From the NCBI GenBank assembly GCA_035486135.1, contig DATHNI010000244.1:1-26375 (forward strand): 26,375 nucleotides of DNA. Reading direction: 5' to 3'. Position numbers and translations under genes: made by a program. Below, piece after piece: positions 1 through 8,054 of the stretch. This stretch comes from JASHVB01 sp035486135. GTDB taxonomy: Bacteria; Pseudomonadota; Alphaproteobacteria; Acetobacterales; Acetobacteraceae. The notes under the pieces were generated by a model. It did no database searches. It was not told the DNA's origin and was given only the letters and a program-made list of their open reading frames with translations. How positions within the stretch are numbered: the stretch's first letter is position 1; each line of letters opens with the position of its first letter.

Positions 1-683
1 CCGGCCCGTTCAGCCTGGCCAACTTCATCGAAGCCTGGACCGACGGCCACTTCCCCCTCTGGTACCTCAATACCGTCCTGCTCTGCGGCGGCATCCTGCT
101 GGTGCAATGCATCACCGTCAGCCTTGCGGGCTACGCCTTCGCCCGCCTGCGCTTCCGCGGCCGCGACACGCTGTTCTACGTCTTCCTGCTGCAACTCATG
201 CTGGTCCCGCCCATCCTGATCGTTCCGAACATGACCACGCTGATCGCACTGCACCTCTACGACACGCTGCCCGGCGTGGCGGCGCCGTATTGTGCCTCGG
301 CGTTCGGCGTGTTCCTGATGCGGCAGACCTTCCGCACCATTCCACGCGACTACGAGGAAGCGGCGATGATCGACGGCGCCTCGGTCCTCACCATCATCTT
401 CCGCGTGCTGCTGCCGTTGGCGCGCCCGGGACTGACAGCGTTCGCCATCGTCTCCGTCACGTCGCACTGGAACGAGTTCCTCTGGCCGTTGATGGCCACC
501 TCGTCACCGTCCACCCAGGTGTTGACCGTGGGACTGGCATCATTCACCTCCGGCGCCGAGGCCGGCTCCGAGTGGGGTGTCATCGCCGCCGGCACATTCT
601 TCGTCGCCGCGCCATTGCTGGTGGCGTTCGTGCTGTTCCAACGGCGCTTCGTCACCAGCTTCACACTGTCCGGAATAAAATAG
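1..683 (+). CDS. ABC transporter permease, MalG/UgpE-like (5' end outside window)
   Basis: Inner-membrane permease of a carbohydrate-type ABC importer. The frame is open from base 3, so the N-terminus is missing and about 226 residues remain. The translation is a run of hydrophobic membrane segments. The cytoplasmic EAA loop is clear: EEAAMIDGA at about 358-384, followed by a conserved I...LPLARP, which is where the ATPase docks. The C-terminal SFTLSGIK tail and the WNEFLWPL segment are typical of the second permease (MalG/UgpE type). The gene stops with TAG at 681-683, and the solute-binding protein starts 15 nt later, so the two are surely co-transcribed. The ATPase and first permease are presumably upstream. 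The substrate is inferred only from the UgpB-like partner. Confidence 0.93.
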   Translation, partial: GPFSLANFIEAWTDGHFPLWYLNTVLLCGGILLVQCITVSLAGYAFARLRFRGRDTLFYVFLLQLMLVPPILIVPNMTTLIALHLYDTLPGVAAPYCASAFGVFLMRQTFRTIPRDYEEAAMIDGASVLTIIFRVLLPLARPGLTAFAIVSVTSHWNEFLWPLMATSSPSTQVLTVGLASFTSGAEAGSEWGVIAAGTFFVAAPLLVAFVLFQRRFVTSFTLSGIK

Positions 684-698
684 AGGGGAACCCACCGC

Positions 699-2006
699 AT
701 GCGTCTGTTGCACGCCGCCATCCTGGCGCTGGCATTGTCCGCGCCCGCCGCCCAGGCCGCCACCGATATCGATTTCTTCTTTCCGGTTCCGGTGCAGGGC
801 AAGCTCGCCACCGAGATGCAGCGCCTGATCGAGCAATTCGACTCCGCGCATCCCGACATCCACGTGACAGCGGTGTATACCGGCAGCTACGACGATACCA
901 ACCTGAAGACGCGCGCGGCGATCCAGGCCGGACGCCCGCCCGGCGTCGTGCTGATGAGCGCCAATTTCATTCGCGAATACGCCATCAACAACGAGGCGAT
1001 CGAGCTGGACTCGCTGATCGCCAAGGACGGCATGACCGACGACAGGTTCATGCAGCAGTTCTGGCCCGCGCTGAAGCTGAACGCGACAGAACAGGGGCAT
1101 GTGTATGGCGTGCCATTCCAGAACTCGACGCCGCTGCTGTATTATAGCGTCGATGCGTTCAAGGACGCGGGGCTGGATCCCGACCGTCCGCCCGTTACCT
1201 GGCAGGACTGGGTCGATGACCTGAAGAAGCTGGCGAAGCACGATGGCAGCCAGACCTCGCGCTGGGGCGTGATGTTTCCCGGCACGTATGACTATCTCGG
1301 CTGGATCACCAGTGCGTTCGCCATGGCGAACGGCGGCGACTACTACAACACCACCTATGGCGGCGAGGTGTACTATAACACGCCCACCACCATCGGCGCG
1401 GTGTCGCTGATCGACGCGATGGTTCACAAGTGGCACGTGATGCCGGAAGGCGTGACCGATGCGAACGCCGTCACCACCGCGTTCTTCCAGGGCCGCACAG
1501 CGATGATGGTGCTGTCCACCGGCTCGTTGTCCTTCGTGCGGGACAATATGAAGACGCCGTACAAGGTGGCGTTCCTGCCGCGCAAACTGGTGAACGCCGC
1601 GCCGATCGGCGGTGCCAGCCTGATCATCCCGCGCGGCAACTCGCCGGAGCGTCAGGCTGCGGCGTGGACGCTGATCAACTGGCTCACCAGCCCCGAGGTC
1701 GCCGGCGGGTGGAGCCGCTTCACCGGCTATTTCGCGCCGCGCATCGCCGCTTACGACCTGCCCGACATGAAGTCCTATATGGCGGATCATCCGGATGCGA
1801 AGGTAGCGCTCGATCAGTTGGCGTATGCGCGCGGCTGGTTCTCCACCTACAACGTAGTGGGTGTGCGCAAGGCGCTGGAAGACGGCGTGCAAGCTGTGCT
1901 GTCCGGCAAGGCGACGCCGGAGCAAGCGATGGCGACGGCGCAGCAACAAGCGGACGCGCTGATGAAGCCTTACGTGGACCAAACCGCGCTGAAGCTGCCG
2001 GAGTAG
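699..2006 (+). CDS. Extracellular solute-binding protein family 1, UgpB-like
   Basis: Periplasmic binding protein, 435 aa, feeding the ABC permease encoded just upstream. Start 699 is preceded by a strong ribosome binding site (GAGGGG) 10 nt away. Residues 1-20 form a classic Sec signal peptide ending ..APAAQA. Blocks recalled from E. coli UgpB (sn-glycerol-3-phosphate binding protein) recur in order: F-N-S-T-P-LLYY followed by DAFKDAGLDP and PP.TWQD, then STGSLSF, GGASLIIP, a TGY motif, and a C-terminal VLSGKATPEQA. Length matches the family. Glycerol-3-phosphate, glycerophosphodiesters or an oligosaccharide are all possible ligands; sequence alone does not settle it. The downstream gene is 345 bp away, beyond a palindromic repeat, so this is probably the last gene of its operon. 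Confidence 0.92.
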   Translation: MRLLHAAILALALSAPAAQAATDIDFFFPVPVQGKLATEMQRLIEQFDSAHPDIHVTAVYTGSYDDTNLKTRAAIQAGRPPGVVLMSANFIREYAINNEAIELDSLIAKDGMTDDRFMQQFWPALKLNATEQGHVYGVPFQNSTPLLYYSVDAFKDAGLDPDRPPVTWQDWVDDLKKLAKHDGSQTSRWGVMFPGTYDYLGWITSAFAMANGGDYYNTTYGGEVYYNTPTTIGAVSLIDAMVHKWHVMPEGVTDANAVTTAFFQGRTAMMVLSTGSLSFVRDNMKTPYKVAFLPRKLVNAAPIGGASLIIPRGNSPERQAAAWTLINWLTSPEVAGGWSRFTGYFAPRIAAYDLPDMKSYMADHPDAKVALDQLAYARGWFSTYNVVGVRKALEDGVQAVLSGKATPEQAMATAQQQADALMKPYVDQTALKLPE

Positions 2007-2057
2007 TTCGACTCCGCGAGTGTCGTGATCACGACGGTTCGAACCCGCGGCCAACCC

Positions 2058-2143
2058 TGTCATTGCGAGCGAAGCGAAGCAATCTCCCCCGAGAGAACCC
2101 GCGAATTCACGTGGGAGATTGCTTCGCTTCGCTCGCAATGACA
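2058..2143. repeat. Intergenic palindromic repeat with perfect 31-bp arms
   Basis: The left arm 2058-2088 and right arm 2113-2143 are exact reverse complements, separated by a 24-nt loop. The core contains GAGCGAAGCGAAGCAATC. Repeats of this kind are widespread in proteobacterial intergenic regions, where their chance translations (SLRAKRSNL, CHCERSEAIS) are often mis-annotated as protein. It lies just after the ABC binding-protein gene and could act as a transcription terminator or mRNA-stabilising hairpin for that operon. Confidence 0.93.
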
Positions 2144-2350
2144 CCTGAGCGGCGGGCTCAAGTGGCAAAGTTCGAACACCAGCGTGACCGGACCACGCGG
2201 ACAGAAGACCCGTATCGCATGGACGGCGCGTGACGGGTCATGCGTCCGCGTGCCTCGGCGCATGGCTTGACCGGCGAGGCCAACGCGGCACCCTGTTGCC
2301 GGCGCTGCGCGCGACGATCGCGCGTGCCGGTAGAGAAGGGGAGACAAGGC

Positions 2351-3301
2351 ATGGCCGACCGCTCGCGTTGGGACCCGGAAATGGCCGCCTTCACCGCGAA
2401 AGCCGCGGCCGCGGCGGCAAACTATCCGCCGATCCGGCTGGAGGTGCCGCTCGATCCGCATCGTGCCACGAACGATGCGCTGAACCTGCCGTATGCGCGC
2501 GGCGGTCCCGAGATGGCGGACACCGCTGACCGCTGGATCGCCGCGCATGGGCGACGGATCTTCTGCCGTGTCTATCGCCCGCGGGTGGATCGCGCCGCGC
2601 CGACGATGGTGTATTTCCATGGCGGCGGCTGGGTCTGGGCGTCCGTCGATACGCATGACCGGCTGGTGCGAGAATACTGTGCCGCCGGCGAGGTGGCGGC
2701 GGTGTCGGTGGATTACGCTCTGTCGCCGGAAGCGAAGTTTCCGCAGGCGCTGGAAGAATGCGTCGCGGTGCTGCGGTGGATCGCCGCGCATGGCGCCGAA
2801 TGGGGCCTCGATACGACGCGGCTCCTGGTGGGGGGCGATTCGGCGGGCGGAAACCTGGCGCTGGCGACCGCTCTATTGGCGCGCGATAGCGGAGGGCCCG
2901 CGTTACGCGGCATCCTGACGGCCTATCCCGTCAGCGACAGCGCGCTGGACACGCCGAGCTATCAGGAATTCGGCGACGGTGCGTTCGGCCTGAGCAGGGA
3001 CCGGATGGCGTTCTATTGGTCGGTGTATGTGCCGCATGCGGCGGATCGGCTGCATCCGCTGGCCGCGCCTCTGCGTGCCGATCTGCGCGGGCTGCCGCCG
3101 GTGCTGGTGCATCTGGCGGAGTTGGACGTGCTGCGGAGTGAGGGTGAAACCCTGGTGGGCCGGCTGCGCGAGGCCGGCGTGCCAGTGGAGACGGAGATTT
3201 TTCCGGGCGTGGTGCACGGATTCTTGCGGGCGACGGCGTCGGTTGGCAAGGCGCGCGACGCGGTGGCAAAGGCGGGAGCCTGGCTGCGCAAGTTGGCGTA
3301 G
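2351..3301 (+). CDS. Alpha/beta hydrolase, hormone-sensitive lipase (HSL) family
   Basis: Carboxylesterase/lipase-like hydrolase of 316 aa, predicted cytoplasmic (no signal peptide). The oxyanion-hole motif HGGG is at residues 90-93 and the nucleophile elbow GDSAGG at 162-167 (Ser164). Asp259 in AELDVLR and His289 in VVHGF complete the catalytic triad, so the enzyme looks intact. This arrangement is characteristic of the HSL/family IV esterases, which usually cleave short acyl esters. I chose ATG 2351 because an AGGGGAG ribosome binding site lies about 10 nt upstream; a frame open from 2240 has no such site and gives an Arg/Ala-rich leader. It stands alone between the palindromic repeat and the DUF29 gene. 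The natural substrate cannot be read from sequence. Confidence 0.93.
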   Translation: MADRSRWDPEMAAFTAKAAAAAANYPPIRLEVPLDPHRATNDALNLPYARGGPEMADTADRWIAAHGRRIFCRVYRPRVDRAAPTMVYFHGGGWVWASVDTHDRLVREYCAAGEVAAVSVDYALSPEAKFPQALEECVAVLRWIAAHGAEWGLDTTRLLVGGDSAGGNLALATALLARDSGGPALRGILTAYPVSDSALDTPSYQEFGDGAFGLSRDRMAFYWSVYVPHAADRLHPLAAPLRADLRGLPPVLVHLAELDVLRSEGETLVGRLREAGVPVETEIFPGVVHGFLRATASVGKARDAVAKAGAWLRKLA

Positions 3302-3392
3302 GGGGCGTGGCGCGGCCCGCTGCAATTGGGCGCCCCCGCACCAAATCCATGCTAGCATTACCTTGCCCCACAAGCGGCAGCGGAGCCGTACG

Positions 3393-3842
3393 ATGAGCGA
3401 TTACGACACTGACCTACTGCTATGGAGCGAGCGCCAGGCCGCTCTGCTGCGGCGGGCTGCCGCCGGCGAGCGGGTCAACGATCAAGTGGACTGGGAAAAC
3501 GTCGCAGAGGAAATCGAGTCCTTGGGCAAGAGCGATAGGCGCGAACTGACCAACCGGATTCGGACAATCCTGACCTACCTGATTAAGCTACAAACGTCTC
3601 CGGCCACCGAACCGAGACCGGGTTGGCACGAGACGATCCGCGAGCAGCGTGCTGTCATTGAGACGGTGCTGGACGACAGTCCCAGCCTGCGATCCATCGT
3701 CCCTGCGATCGTCAGCAAGTACCTGCCCGCTGCGCGCAGGGAGGCTCTGGACTCCTTGGCAGATCACAACGAGCAGCCGCTGATGGATCCCGCTGGGCTT
3801 GAATTCACCGCGGATCAAGTGCTTGGTCCGTGGATGCCATGA
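3393..3842 (+). CDS. DUF29 domain-containing protein
   Basis: Small cytoplasmic protein of 149 aa that matches the DUF29 family over its whole length. It begins with an acidic segment DTDLLLWSERQAALLR, followed by the family hallmark VDWENVAEEIESLGKSDRREL at about residues 33-53. It continues as a helical region with paired basic/acidic residues and ends in a DSLADHN..PL segment. DUF29 proteins have no assigned biochemical role and are common in cyanobacteria and alphaproteobacteria, often in many copies and near mobile DNA. Start 3393 has a GGAG element about 10 nt upstream. The gene is 91 nt after the hydrolase on the same strand and converges on the Nramp gene. No metal or catalytic motif is visible. 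Confidence 0.88.
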   Translation: MSDYDTDLLLWSERQAALLRRAAAGERVNDQVDWENVAEEIESLGKSDRRELTNRIRTILTYLIKLQTSPATEPRPGWHETIREQRAVIETVLDDSPSLRSIVPAIVSKYLPAARREALDSLADHNEQPLMDPAGLEFTADQVLGPWMP

Positions 3843-3912
3843 ACACGAGCCCAATCTCACAGACTGCTCCGGCTGGCTACGATCGCCTGCCATGACGTTC
3901 GGCTCGTGCTCC

Positions 3913-5241
3913 TCACCACGTCGCGAACATGATCGCCACCGCGACCGCCATCGTCGCCGTGCAAAGCCATCCCATCGCCCATAGCGGGCGCGGCAGCACG
4001 AAGCGGCCCATCACGTCGCGGCGCATCGCCATCAGCATGATGATCGTCATCAGCGGGACCGCCACCACGCCGTTGATCACCGCCGACCAGAACAGCGCCT
4101 TGATCGGATCCAGTCCGACGAAATTGATTGCAACGCCGATCAGCGTGGACACCGCGATCGTTGCATAGAACGCCTTGGCATCGAGCGGTTTGCGATCCAG
4201 CCCAGTGGTCCAGCCCAGCGCCTCGCCGAGCGCATAAGCCCCGGACGCCGCCAGCACCGGCACCGCAAGCAGGCCAATCCCGATAATCCCAGCCGCGAAC
4301 AGGGCGAATGTGAACACGCCGGCGATCGGCCGCAGCGCCTCCGCCGCCTGCGTGGAGGTCTGGATATCAGTGATGCCGTGCGCGTTGAGCGTCACCGCGG
4401 TGCTGACGATGATGAACAGGCTGATGACGTTCGAATATCCCATCCCAACATACGTATCGAACCGCATCCGCCTGATCTCCGCCGGCGCTTGGTCCGGGGC
4501 TTCGAGCAATGAGTGCGCGGCGGGATCGATCCGTTCGTCTTCCGCCTCCGCCGAGGATTGCCAGAAGAAGCAATAGGGCGTGATGGTCGTGCCCAGGACC
4601 GCGACCACGGTGACGATGTAGTCCTGACTGAGCAAGAAATTCGGCACGAAGGTGCGATACAGCACCTCGCCCCAGGGCACGTGCACCACCAGCGCGACTG
4701 CCACATAGGACAGCAGCGCGAAGCTGCCCCATTTCAGGAAGGCAACGTAACGCTCGTAGCTGACGAACACCTCCAGCAGAATGCAGCCTGCCGCGAAGCC
4801 GACGACATAGAGGCTGAGCGGGCCGTCGATCAGCAGCCCCAGCGCCGCGCCCATCGCGCCTAGGTCGGCGCCGAGATTGATGATGTTGGCCGCAAGTAAC
4901 AGCCCGACGATCGCACGCAGCAACCAGCGCGGGTAGTGCGCGCGGATGTTGCCGGCGATGCCCTGCCCGGTCACCCGGCCGATGCGTGCGCTGATCTCCT
5001 GGATGGCCGCCATCAGCGGGAAACAGAACAGCATCACCCAGCACATCGCGTAGCCGAACTGCGCGCCGGCTTGCGAGTAGGTTGCGATGCCGCTCGGGTC
5101 GTCGTCGGAGGCGCCGGTGATCAGTCCTGGACCGAGCCGTGCGAGCCATCCCTTGGCCGCGGGGCCCCGCCGCGCACGGTGCCGGGCGATGCGGGCTGCC
5201 CGCACGGCGCGTGCCCTTGCGGCGGTCGTTGCGTGCTTCAT
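3913..5241 (-). CDS. Nramp-family divalent metal transporter, non-canonical metal site
   Basis: Polytopic inner-membrane transporter of 442 aa with the Nramp fold: about 11 hydrophobic segments after a basic N-terminal tail (residues 1-30). The first membrane helix carries GASDDDPSGIATYSQ (around 44-57), where canonical Nramps have DPGN. The sixth helix carries TITPYCFFWQSS (219-230), where canonical Nramps have the metal-binding A-M-P-H stretch, so the signature methionine is absent. It therefore belongs to a divergent Nramp-like branch, and its ion (Mg2+, Mn2+ or other) should not be assumed. I chose ATG 5241; a longer frame reaches back to 5343, but its first codon falls inside a palindromic repeat and its extra residues do not resemble the family. 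It is a single gene, convergent with DUF29. Confidence 0.9.
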   Translation of the reverse strand: MKHATTAARARAVRAARIARHRARRGPAAKGWLARLGPGLITGASDDDPSGIATYSQAGAQFGYAMCWVMLFCFPLMAAIQEISARIGRVTGQGIAGNIRAHYPRWLLRAIVGLLLAANIINLGADLGAMGAALGLLIDGPLSLYVVGFAAGCILLEVFVSYERYVAFLKWGSFALLSYVAVALVVHVPWGEVLYRTFVPNFLLSQDYIVTVVAVLGTTITPYCFFWQSSAEAEDERIDPAAHSLLEAPDQAPAEIRRMRFDTYVGMGYSNVISLFIIVSTAVTLNAHGITDIQTSTQAAEALRPIAGVFTFALFAAGIIGIGLLAVPVLAASGAYALGEALGWTTGLDRKPLDAKAFYATIAVSTLIGVAINFVGLDPIKALFWSAVINGVVAVPLMTIIMLMAMRRDVMGRFVLPRPLWAMGWLCTATMAVAVAIMFATW

Positions 5242-5334
5242 TTCGTTCGCGCGGCCTTCGATGAGTTTGAGTTCATAACCGGATGGCTTTCCGGTTTCAA
5301 TTCCAATGTTGGAAAACCGATGCAGTCCGCGGCA

Positions 5335-5436
5335 AGCAAGCAAGCAGATTCACCACAAAGGCACGAAGGCACAAAGGTTCAATAAATTTCGTGCCTTTGT
5401 GCCTTTGTGCCTTTGTGGTGAATCTGCTTGCTTGCT
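5335..5436. repeat. Intergenic palindromic repeat, 43-bp arms with one mismatch
   Basis: Arms 5335-5377 and 5394-5436 are reverse complements with a single mismatch (5365/5406) around a 16-nt loop. Inside the right part, GTGCCTTT occurs three times in tandem (5391-5414). It lies between the divalent-metal transporter start and the CoA-ligase stop, on otherwise gene-free DNA. Similar CACAAAGGCAC-type palindromes occur in many bacterial genomes, where they yield spurious peptides such as FTTKAQRHKG. Its function is unknown; as RNA it would form a very stable hairpin. Confidence 0.92.
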
Positions 5437-5508
5437 GCGTCCGGCGCCGAAACGTCGTTGCGGACATGCAAGATTGCCTGGTGCCCCTCTGGAATGGGCC
5501 GGACCAAG

Positions 5509-7128
5509 CTATTCCCTGCTTTTCAGCCGGAATCGCTGGATCTTCCCGGTCTGCGTCTTCGGCAGCGCGTCCACGAACACCACCGACCGCGGATACTTGT
5601 ATGGTGCGATCATCGCCTTCACGTGGTTCTGCAGCCGCAACCGTGCCGCCTCGTCCGGCTCGACACCGTCCGCCAGCACGACATGTGCCTGGACGATCTG
5701 GCCGCGCTCCGTATCGGGTGCGGCGATCACCGCGCATTCCTTCACCTCGGCGCTCGACAGCAGGGCGGCTTCGACTTCCGGGCCGGCGATGTTGTAACCG
5801 CTCGAGATGATCATGTCGTCCGAACGCGCGGCGAAATGGAAACGCCCGTCGTCGTCCTGCACGAACGAATCGCCCGTCAGGTTCCAGCCGTCACGCACAT
5901 AGTCGCGCTGCCGCGGATCGGCGAGATAGCGGCACCCCGTTGGCCCGCGCACCGCCAACCGTCCGACCGTACCGCGCGGCACGTCGTTCATATCTGCATC
6001 GACCACCCGCGCTTGGTACCCCGTCACCGGTTTGCCCGTGCTCCCGGGCGCCATGTCGTCAAGCCGGTTGGTGATGAAGATATGCAGCATCTCCGTCGCG
6101 CCGATCCCGTCGAGGATCGGTTTTCCCGCCTTGCGCATCCATTCCTCGAACACCGGCGCCGGCAGCGTCTCCCCGGCGGACACCGCGATGCGCAGTGACG
6201 ACAGGTCGGCGCCCTGGTCCATCGCCTGCAACATGGCGCGATACGCCGTCGGCGCGGTAAAGCTGATCGTCGCTTTATAGGTCTGGATAATCTCGATCAT
6301 GTTCGGTGGCGAGGCATTCTCCAGCAGCGTCGCCGCCGCTCCGAAGCGCAACGGAAAGATCGCCAGGCCACCGAGCCCGAAGGTGAACGCCAGCGGCGGC
6401 GAGCCGACGAACACGTCGTCCGGCGTCACGCCCAGCACCTCCTTCGCGTAGCCGTCGGCGACGATCAGCAGGTCGCGGTGGAAATGCATGGTGGCTTTCG
6501 GCTCGCCGGTCGTGCCGGACGTGAAGCCGAGCAAGGCCACGTCATCGCGCCCGGTCGGCACGGCGGCAAACCGCACCGGCTTGCTCAGCGCCAGGCGGTC
6601 GAGTTCCGCGTCGTGGTTGGCGGTGCCGTCGAACCCGACAACCGTTTGCAGGAACGCGCTGTGCTTCGCGCAATGCACCAGGTCGTCCATCAGCCGCGTG
6701 TCGCACAGCGCCAGCGATACCTCCGCCTTGTCCACGATCTGCGTCAGTTCGCCGGAGCGCAGCATCGGCATCGTGTTGACCACCACGGCGCCCGCCTTGG
6801 TCGCCGCCAGCCAACAGGCGACCATGGCGGGGTTATTTGCAGACCGGATCAGCACGCGATTCCCGGGGACGACGCCGTAATCCTCCACCAAGGCGTGCGC
6901 GATGCGATTGCTCCAGTCGGTCAGTTCCTTGTAGGTGCGGCGGCGGCCATTGCCGATCAACGCGGTGTGGTCGCCGAACCCCTTGGCGACCATCGCATCG
7001 GTGAGTTCCACGGCGGCGTTCAGGTGTTCGGGATACTCGAAGCCCTCCAGCTTCAGCTCCGGCCATTGGTCCGGCGGCGGCAGCCTGTCACGGGTGAAGG
7101 TGTCGATATGCGCCGATGGTCCCAACAT
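5509..7128 (-). CDS. AMP-dependent acyl-CoA ligase, benzoate/2-aminobenzoate-CoA ligase-like
   Basis: Adenylate-forming enzyme of 539 aa that would activate a carboxylic acid to its CoA thioester with ATP in the cytoplasm. The ATP-binding P-loop GFTSGTTGEPK is at residues 201-211. Later come a GATEML segment, the LTGDSF and RSDDMIISSGYNI hinge region of the C-terminal domain, and the catalytic lysine in KTQTGKIQRF (about residue 529). The N-terminal layout (DTF.RD.LPP..QWPE, FEYPE.LN) resembles benzoate- and 2-aminobenzoate-CoA ligases more than fatty-acid ligases; this is family recall, not a search. The start at 7128 is set by a strong GGAGGG site 5 nt upstream; the longer frame to 7182 lacks one. 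It stands alone, with the palindromic repeat downstream. An aromatic acid is the best guess for substrate. Confidence 0.9.
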   Translation of the reverse strand: MLGPSAHIDTFTRDRLPPPDQWPELKLEGFEYPEHLNAAVELTDAMVAKGFGDHTALIGNGRRRTYKELTDWSNRIAHALVEDYGVVPGNRVLIRSANNPAMVACWLAATKAGAVVVNTMPMLRSGELTQIVDKAEVSLALCDTRLMDDLVHCAKHSAFLQTVVGFDGTANHDAELDRLALSKPVRFAAVPTGRDDVALLGFTSGTTGEPKATMHFHRDLLIVADGYAKEVLGVTPDDVFVGSPPLAFTFGLGGLAIFPLRFGAAATLLENASPPNMIEIIQTYKATISFTAPTAYRAMLQAMDQGADLSSLRIAVSAGETLPAPVFEEWMRKAGKPILDGIGATEMLHIFITNRLDDMAPGSTGKPVTGYQARVVDADMNDVPRGTVGRLAVRGPTGCRYLADPRQRDYVRDGWNLTGDSFVQDDDGRFHFAARSDDMIISSGYNIAGPEVEAALLSSAEVKECAVIAAPDTERGQIVQAHVVLADGVEPDEAARLRLQNHVKAMIAPYKYPRSVVFVDALPKTQTGKIQRFRLKSRE

Positions 7129-7202
7129 CTCATCCCTCCGTTGGCGCATGCCAATGCCGCCGGTGACTTGCTCAGTCTGCACGGATTGCGCCTGTCCGTC
7201 AT

Positions 7203-7260
7203 GGGCTTGATCTACGAGGTTTGATCCAAGGGGCTTGATCTACGGGGCTTGATCTAAGGG
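7203..7260. repeat. Four imperfect copies of a GGGCTTGATCTAC unit
   Basis: GGGCTTGATCTAC begins at 7203 and 7231, with variant copies at about 7216 (GAGGTTTGATCCAAG) and 7244 (GGGGCTTGATCTAAG), giving a period of roughly 14 nt. It lies some 75-130 nt upstream of the CoA-ligase start and so falls within its likely promoter region. It could be a simple sequence expansion or a cluster of regulator sites. Confidence 0.75.
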
Positions 7261-7585
7261 GGGGCAGGAAGGGCGGCGTTGCACGAAACCGATACGTCAA
7301 AACAATGGGTCTTCCGTGATCCGTGCGGGTCAGAAGCGTCGCGGCGGTGAAACCACGCGCGGGATTGGACACACTCGTTGCTTCGAGATACTCCCCAACT
7401 GTTCCTGCTGGCCCAGGCCAACAAAAGTACGGCGCCGAAACACGGGTTTACAGATATCACAGCGCGGTTGTTGGCCACAACCAAACCATGACGGCGCTTC
7501 GCATGATCCTGGGAGCTTTGTCGCGTCTGTGCGGAGTGCCTGGTTCACCGCTCGGGCACGGGTTCCTACTATCCCCTTACCGTCG

Positions 7586-7627
7586 CGTCCCGTGGCTTGG
7601 TCCATCGGTGGAGAACGCCACGGGACG
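7586..7627. repeat. Hairpin with perfect 11-bp arms in gene-free DNA
   Basis: CGTCCCGTGGC (7586-7596) and GCCACGGGACG (7617-7627) are exact reverse complements around a 20-nt loop. The stem is strongly GC-paired. There is no adjacent gene end for it to terminate, so it may be part of a decayed repeat element or of a structured RNA. Confidence 0.6.
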
Positions 7628-8054
7628 GTCGTTGGCAATTCGCCGGACAGGAACTTACGAACTTAGCGGCCTGACAAGAATCTTCGCGGTCCGCGGGGAT
7701 TTTCAAGGTCGGCAATGTAGATGCACGCTGATCGGATCGTGCAAAATTGTGAATCTGTCGCTTGGTTCAGTACCTGGCGTGGCGCCTCTGACCCACACAA
7801 AACTCGAAAGACCCAAAACGATTCCTTATCTGATCCCGGTTTCGGGTTCAAACAACCGGGACCGCAGTCAGCTTATCAACGACGTGTTTCCCCAGGCGAC
7901 ACTCCTCGAATAGACGGCTACCATACCGTAATCACCGGCCCGGTCATAAGCGCTTCGGTTCGGACGCTGCGCCAGTTTCATTCAGGGCGGCTCGGCCGCC
8001 GCCCGGCGGCAGTCAACGCGCAATGACATGTGCAGCGGCGTGATTCGCGGTCCA

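Larger units (their letters stand above)
7129..8054. other. About 0.9-kb gene-free, repeat-bearing interval
   Basis: I find no convincing gene here. The open frames (for example 7323-7913 on plus and 7254-7484 on minus) lack family motifs, good ribosome binding sites and the strong third-position GC bias of neighbours. The base composition looks lower in GC. The stretch holds a short tandem repeat (7203-7260), a diverged inverted pair (about 7311-7350 against 7771-7810) and a hairpin with perfect 11-bp arms (7586-7596 and 7617-7627). It separates two minus-strand genes and should include the promoter of the CoA ligase. A decayed mobile element is a reasonable but unproven reading. Confidence 0.55.

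Noticed and set aside
3844..3908. CACGAGCC/GGCTCGTG pair as terminator between DUF29 and the Nramp gene
   Set aside because: Only 8-bp arms with a loop of about 50 nt; too weak to call.
5335..5436. Peptide frames through the second palindrome (FTTKAQRHKG-like)
   Set aside because: Recognised as chance translation of a common palindromic repeat.
7323..7913. Possible 196-aa gene in the gap before the PEP-CTERM gene
   Set aside because: No ribosome binding site, no GC3 bias and no motif; it spans an inverted repeat pair and a hairpin.
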